The translations under genes and the position numbers were made by a program. DNA of 64,000 bases, taken from Tubiluchus corallicola (Eukaryota > Priapulida > Priapulimorpha > Priapulimorphida > Tubiluchidae). How positions within the stretch are numbered: the stretch's first letter is position 1; each line of letters begins with the position of its first letter. Location: the NCBI GenBank assembly GCA_030141605.1, contig JAQGDQ010000501.1, positions 1-64,000 of the forward strand, written 5' to 3'. Under the pieces are notes generated by a model. That model worked only from the letters and a program-made list of their open reading frames with translations. It did not search any database and was not told the DNA's origin. Shown here piece by piece: positions 58,311 to 64,000 of this stretch.

Positions 58311-60466
58311 CATTTTCCTTGTGGTGGTGAAGTTGTAATTGGACCTCTTAAATAATAATAATATAATAAAATTCTTTATTGCTGTTAAAATTACACATTG
58401 ATGAACTATAAACTACATTCCAAAAATTGATAGTGCAATCAGTGTTTCCACTGCTGTGAGCAATAGTGTTAAAAAATTAATTTACAATTTAAAAACACAA
58501 GTGATGTTATAATTAATTACACTAAAGCTTGAAATACATTTAAGACTTTAAAACTTTACAATACTTACAAATTTAAATTCAAATTAGGTGATTTATGGAT
58601 GTTTTGTGTGTGGTGGGTTTTACTTCGTTGATTTGATGCTAATGCATGGCAGGTTTTAATATGCCACTAACTACAGCTATTGGGTCAACGTTGATAATAC
58701 GTGTTGTTTGTTGTTTTCATATTAGTTATTTTTTGAAGGCTACTATAGTATTTTTCAGTTCATTTTTGATTTTTTTAGAGTCACTGCAGATTTTACATTA
58801 AGTGGGCAAACATTCTATGTATTTATTGCCGTTTTGCAGACTGAATTGTGTCCACATTTATTATTTGTATTTATTTGTTTTATGCTGTGTTTTCTTTGGT
58901 TTAGCGTTTTTTCCATATTAAATGGGAGCTGATTGGCACTGAAAGCTCGCATCAAATCGTTTAAATATTTACAAAGAAAAATTAGTGAATGCAATTGGAA
59001 ATTGGATTCTACAGTGGGCATTTTTTGTTTTTCCCTGTTCGCTGTAGCTGAACATTTTGCACTTGTTGTGAAACAAAGGACGTGTTTTAAAGCGTTATTT
59101 TGGACCAGTTCTAACCTGTTTAAAGAAGCTTTAGATATAGTTGAGAGTAGCCCTAAACGTTCTCGGCAACCTCCTCATCTTGGTGACGTCCATTACTATG
59201 GCCCTACCGGAAAACGTACTCATTACCTGAAGCGGCACTCCCCTCGATTTCTCTTGGCAGAAGTGTTTACTCAGTGAAACTACATCGCCTGTATAAGATC
59301 ATTTAAAGACCATTAATTTACTATCGTCCTATCTGCACAAATAACCAAGAGTTACTACTTAGTAGCACGAACAACTTCAGCGATACTTCTTCGTAGCTCT
59401 AAGTTATAAATATTTGTAAATTTTCAGAAAGATGCTCACAAGCTTATTTTTCCAGACCATCTCCTATTTGCAGTTCTTCGAGTGAAGTTTTAAATGGAAA
59501 TTTTAAAAAAAAATTATAAACTAAGTAACTTTCGTTTAAATTAAAATTAATTTTAATTTTAAATTAAACATGGAAATTGGTTATGGTTATATTAATGGTT
59601 ATTGCAGTATGGTCATGATGCTTATTATACAGGTTCCGTGCTCTGCTCACTCCTAAACATCGGACTTGATTTCTTATTTCAGTAAACTTTTTACCTGTTA
59701 ATTTTGCTTACGTCTGTAAAATGTAAGTGTTACTTTTGTTGCATTGGATACTCTGCGTATGAAATTTTGCAGAAACGCAACAAGAAGTTTTCTCGGAAGG
59801 AAACCTGTTTTGAGCATCCTGGCTGGTGGTAGACCTTTCATTCTTTGCTGATAGCCATTATGTTGCTTTAAACCGGAATTTATACACTAATGCTGGCACT
59901 CATCCTTCTGAAGTCTTGTCGTTTAGCTGTACCATTGGAATAGTTACATTTAAAGTGCTCTTTCCCCATAAATAAATTATTTAATTAAAATCTCTCTTTT
60001 TAGAGCGCTCCCTCCTAGGGTTAGGCTGGATTTAGTTTGTATAATTGGTATGCAAATGGAATACAACTTGAACGCTTAAAAATCGATATTTCCTCAAAAG
60101 TGAAACACCCAAAGAAAATTTTTAGTTTAGTTAATAAATAATTTTGTAAATTGTTAACTCGCTCTTACGTTGCATTTGAAACTCTTGGAGTCACGTTGTG
60201 GTAGGCATTATTCAGCTTCCCTTTATTATGCAAACTCCATTCAAAGTGGGAGCCTTGATTATAAAGAGCGGGGATAGTGTTGCGGATTTGAGCTTCGCCC
60301 TGTTTTGTGTTCAAACTTTCACTTTGATATGAGGCCTGCATGCTATTTCAAAGATACTTTAAAGTAAAACACCCCTCAAGATCACAATGTAATAATCTTA
60401 CCTGCATAAAATTCACAATTCCTACCTTCTGATTGGCTCAAAATAAAATACTTATCTACCGTATTT
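58311..60466. other. Intergenic, possible LINE debris
   Basis: AT-rich. Near 58350-58400 an ATA-rich tract and TTCTTTATTGCTG-like words resemble the 3' end of a minus-strand retroposon, and a minus ORF at 59021-58815 has a weak LINE-like LHSLIFLCKYLNDL. Nothing here is firm. Confidence 0.3.
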
Positions 60467-60915
60467 TCCCGTGTATAAGAGACCCTTTTTTGCTCAGAAT
60501 TTTCACTTTAAAAATAGGGGGTCTCTTATACATGGGAGTAAGTCTTTTCAATAAGATGCATAAATTGTGACACTAATGATTTTAAAGAAATAAGTGCTCT
60601 ACAACTGTTTTGCGTGTCGCGTTCGACTATGAAGCGGTTGTAAGCAATACAAGCATCGTGACACAGGCATTATCTCCTCGTTTTCTCTTTTCCTGTTACA
60701 GGTTTGCAGGTACGCACTTTAATATATACCAGTACTCTTTTTCTACAACACATTAACTGGTTTTATTTTGTTTTCAGTACCGCACTGAGTTGAAAAAAGT
60801 TGTACTCTACCCTCTAAAAATGTCCGTCTGAAAAAACTTTTTTCCAGAATTTTTGCCTAAAAATTGAAGGGGTCTCTTATACACAAGGGTCTCTTATACA
60901 CGGGAAAATACGGTA
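60467..60915. mobile_element. TA-flanked MITE with terminal inverted repeats
   Basis: The left end TACCGTATTTTCCCGTGTAT (continuing AAGAGACCC) and the right end GGGTCTCTTATACACGGGAA (continuing AATACGGTA) are perfect 29-bp inverted complements at 60467-60495 and 60887-60915, with TA at both borders. Inner copies of GGTCTCTTATACA repeat near 60518 and 60870. No transposase is encoded. A TA target suggests a Tc1/mariner-type or similar source. Confidence 0.85.
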
Positions 60916-61299
60916 TATTTAAATACTTATCTATTTCACCTGTACAAAGTCTATGAATATAAGCGCTACATTCAGTTTCCTTGAGTTCAGTATTTGCTGG
61001 AGTTTGAGCTCCAAACAGGACAAGCCTGCACCTGTCCTCCCAGGACTTGTCTCCCAACTGTTTCGGCACAAATGTGAGGATTTGGCACCACCACGAGAGT
61101 AGTTTACTCTTTATGTTTTGTTTTTTTTTGTTTGATCAGCTACTCAAGATTCGTCATAAAGTTTTATTCACTGTGAAAATAACAGTTTGCTGATTTCAAG
61201 TTTTACTAACAAAAACAATAGTCATTAACAATAGTCAGTGAAGCATTTTGCTACAGTCTTATGCCACTCTTTCAGAGCTGGTGAATGTGTCTTGGTCGT

Positions 61300-61800
61300 T
61301 TGGTTTACTAATCTCGTAGGTATTTGTGGTATCTTGCAATAGAACAAGGCAAAATTATTCTCTGGAGACTTCCGTGCGTCGAACAGCTAAAGTATCATTT
61401 GGTCAATTTTTCTCAAATCGTGTTGTACAGACCTGGAACTCATTGCCTGCATATGTTGATGGTGCACCCCTCGTAACTGCACAAAATATTAACTTATTTA
61501 AATGCCGCTTACATAAAGTTAACTTGTATAAATTCCTTATACACAATTGACACATGTGAGCAGTTAATCTTTTTGTGTCTTTACCACACTCTTGTAAATA
61601 TTTTATTTGTATGTTTTTTGCCAATGTGTTTTATATTATATTGTTTTTATTGCAGACTAGGGGTCATTACTTCATAGTGAAACACTTGTTGAACGTGTAA
61701 TTTGATATGCGCTTTGGAATTTTATAGCCTGAGACAAGTATAATGATAATGATAAAGATGATGGTAATGATGATGGTTATGATGGCGATAATGATGGTAA
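61300..61800 (+). mobile_element. LINE 3' end with GATGAT tail
   Basis: At 61326-61550, TRQNYSLETSVRRTAK, FFSNRVVQTWNSLPAYVDG and INLFKCRLHKV match the C-terminal end of a non-LTR polymerase. About 190 bp of UTR follow, then an imperfect ATGATAATG-type tail (61740-61800). 5'-truncated and non-functional. It belongs to a different family from the minus-strand copy at 38230. Confidence 0.85.
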
Positions 61801-62541
61801 ATAAAACTAAAGAACGCCAAAGGCCTTAATGCAAAAGCCATAACCATTTGGCTTTCTTACATCGATTCGGTTTTCTATTTATTAAGTGATAAATAACAAA
61901 TTTGAGTCAAATTTTGTATTTTATGCCTTCTAGAAAATAAAATTCTCTTCCAAAGAAATTTGCCTATTGCGACATTTTTGTTCATTAAGTGCAACTCTGC
62001 ATAAGGCTATAAAGAACGATTATGTCCTCATTTAACAGATGCCGGTTTACTCTCAGTAAACGATAAAAAAACACTCTTGGGGAATAATTTGCTTCTCATT
62101 AAATCCGTGCTTACCAGCTGGATGAGTTCCTCTATTAATCAATAAATTAATTATTGAGATAATTATCTCTCTTATCAAATCAGGGAGACATCCGATTTAT
62201 CAAATGAATCTAATTCAGTTGATAATTCCATTAATTTATCACCAAATTATCGATTCATAAATTTATTCACGACATAAATAACTTGAACATCGCCATAACG
62301 TTAACTTTCTTTTTTATTAGGAGAAATACTCTAAGTCTTAGTATTTTTGGCAATATATTCATTGATGAATAACTGTGACGGATTTTCTAATGTGTCTGTA
62401 ATGTTAACTTTCTATTTTACTAAGACAAACAGTATATCTCTTGTACAAATAACATGTAAATATTCTAATGTATTTGTCACGTTAACTTCCTGTTTTAATA
62501 AGAAAAAAAAGTAAAAAAAATCTGCAAATTCTACCAACTGT
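61801..62541. other. 3' flank of the glucuronyltransferase gene
   Basis: AT-rich sequence downstream (in minus orientation) of the stop at 62544-62542. It probably includes that gene's 3' UTR. No other feature recognised. Confidence 0.4.
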
Positions 62542-62739
62542 TCAATGTAAACAACGCCTGGGACTATTCTTGTATTTCATTTCCAACTCGCACTTAAGGT
62601 GATCGTAAATGAGACGATTTCTGGCGATTTCTTCGTTTCTGGTCTGATGAAACGAGGCATGTGTCTTCAGTCCTAGATGTATGAGGAAAGCGTTGCTGAG
62701 CACAGCGAATCTATAACCTGCCATGTGAAGCTCACACAC
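62542..62739 (-). CDS. B4GAT1: Last exon of a B4GAT1-type beta-1,4-glucuronyltransferase
   Basis: The minus-strand acceptor ctgttgcag leads at 62739 in phase 0 to 65 codons and TGA. The translation (VCELHMAGYRFAVLSNAFLI, then FHQTRNEEIARNRL, FDHL-like helix and a final KNSPRRCLH) matches the C-terminus of the B4GAT1 branch of the LARGE/B4GAT1 glycosyltransferases, where a GY/FxVL, AFLxH motif and a terminal NSPRRC are conserved. In vertebrates B4GAT1 primes the matriglycan of alpha-dystroglycan in the Golgi; substrate here is inferred. The ORF track's earlier ATG lies in the intron. Upstream exons must lie at higher coordinates, probably outside the window. Confidence 0.88.
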   Translation of the reverse strand: MCELHMAGYRFAVLSNAFLIHLGLKTHASFHQTRNEEIARNRLIYDHLKCELEMKYKNSPRRCLH

Positions 62740-64000
62740 CTGCAACAGGGTATCAGTTATGAAGTTTACACAAAGACTGCGAAAGTTAGTTATGAAGTTG
62801 AAATTGAACACTTGTAGAAAACAACTGAACACCATATTACATGTTTGCACAAAAACTGAAACACTTTTATTACACTACATAGATATATGTAACATGACTG
62901 CTAAACTACACACTGAGGACCAGAGTGTCCTGCACTGATCACTAAGAATTAGACAGTGAGTCACATAAGTAGATCGACTGCACGTCACTGAGAGCGTGAC
63001 AGAGAGACAGTGGCTAGAAGTTAAAATCTAGGCAGTTTATATAGGTAGAGAACTATGCAAAAACTTGGCTTCACATATCCCATTACAGTAAAAATAGGGG
63101 AGATCCAGTGAGTTTGCATATTCACTGGACCGAACAATTGTACTAGGGGTGAGTTTAACTAGTAGCATGTTAAAGTGACTAATCAATAGATGGTAGCACC
63201 TAAAATATACAGTTACAACTTTCACAAAGACCATGCAGCTTGAATCGGTATGCAAGCCCTAGTATTCGCTACTGTGCGAAAATTTGCAACTAATAACTAA
63301 TATGCGACTTCGGAACAGGCTTGCCCCATTGTGCCAGGTGTCAAACATTTTAGCTGCACGCTACATTAGGCAACCGGAATATTCAGTAGGGTAGATTCGC
63401 GCTAATAATTTTGCTCTGTGTTAGGATCCGCCTGCCGATTTAAATTTAAGCGCCAGGTTGGCTTCTCACCTGTATTCTGTACTTGCTTTTGACCTAGTTA
63501 GGGAGAGTTGTTATTGAGGTGGAAGTAATGTCGGCTGCTCAGGATGACAGCCCTGGTGTTTTATTTTTGTTAATTTGTGTTTACTGGCAATAAAAATGAA
63601 GTAAAGTCGCAAATGCATCTCCGTTTATTCACCATGTTTTTGTAACCAATTCCAACTCATAACATCTGCGTTATTTAAAATGCTGCAAAAGTGCCAAAAC
63701 ACACTAAATCACCAAGGGGAGTCGAGCAAGTCAGCAGTTGGAAAGCGCACAAGTAAGATTTTTTGGGCATTTTACAAGATGTGGACGCAATAAACGTTTA
63801 TACGTAAAAGGCAACGAAACCAAAGATTGTTTGTTGTTGTTACAAATGACCGAGTTCTCCAATGCCCATTGTAGTGCTGAGAACGAGCAGACTTAATTAC
63901 TAATGCGAAAATATTCTGTGTTATTGCCTACAGCGCCTCTCTCACCCTGGTATATAATGCAACAGTTCTGCAGTATTGTCAGCCACCATCTTTGTTATTA
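62740..64000. other. Intron/flank, no exon recognised
   Basis: Presumably intron upstream of the last glucuronyltransferase exon. A short plus ORF (63529-63591, MSAAQDDSPG) sits in slightly more GC-rich sequence with an AATAAA soon after, but nothing confirms a gene. Confidence 0.4.

Noticed and set aside
58933-59277. 114-codon plus ORF
   Set aside because: No recognisable domain, overlaps an equally weak antisense LINE-like reading, and has no splice or homology support.
63418-63662. Possible solo LTR (TGTTAGGATCC ... ATAACA with AATAAA)
   Set aside because: Only TG/CA-like ends and a polyadenylation hexamer. No target-site duplication, primer-binding site or second LTR is visible.

Overview
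The window reads as animal (metazoan) nuclear DNA. It is AT-rich, has short exons with GT-AG introns, many ATT/TG microsatellites and decayed LINE, SINE and DNA-transposon remnants, and encodes animal extracellular modules (EGF, tectonin, thrombospondin type 1, WSC, REJ/GPS/PLAT polycystin). No marker fixes the species. The mix of tectonin propellers, EGF arrays and REJ-polycystins would suit a non-bilaterian marine animal such as a sponge or cnidarian, but that is inference.

Positions 1-40194, plus strand: one large multi-exon gene, or its 3' part, runs rightwards. After a fold-back inverted repeat (1-1710) come an LRR C-terminal cap exon (1901-2055) and a small linker exon (3552-3614). Three tandem copies of a cassette follow (4988-12272, 12871-18672, 19272-24584). 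Each cassette has five tectonin exons encoding six tectonin repeats, enough for one six-bladed beta-propeller, and then one EGF exon. Next is an array of 24 intact EGF exons (25655-37601) with several decayed ones. A thrombospondin type 1 domain with a cysteine-bearing tail ends the gene at a stop at 40192-40194. Every exon from 3552 to 37601 starts and ends in intron phase 1, so whole modules can be duplicated or lost without breaking frame. Recent tandem duplication is visible at 6.4-7.9 kb (propellers) and about 926 bp (EGF blocks). The visible part would encode about 2,000 residues with no membrane segment, suggesting a secreted lectin or matrix-type protein.

Positions 40195-49588: a repeat-rich interval. 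It holds a 36-bp minisatellite whose antisense strand is open for 286 codons, a broken SAP-domain ORF joined to a gapped LINE, a 5S-rRNA-derived SINE, a possible tyrosine-rich terminal exon (45414-45656), Helitron-like elements, and a decayed duplicate of part of the neighbouring polycystin gene.

Positions 49589-57754, minus strand: a single-exon, 2,721-codon REJ/PKD1-like polycystin. It has a signal peptide, WSC, REJ, a cysteine-rich block, an extra PLAT ahead of the GPS, a GPS, an intracellular PLAT, and the polycystin plus channel region. A LINE palindrome ends 2 bp from its stop codon.

Positions 57755-64000: a Helitron-like element, a TA-flanked inverted-repeat MITE and a LINE 3' end surround the last coding exon of a B4GAT1-type beta-1,4-glucuronyltransferase on the minus strand (62542-62739), whose upstream exons lie at higher coordinates or outside the window.
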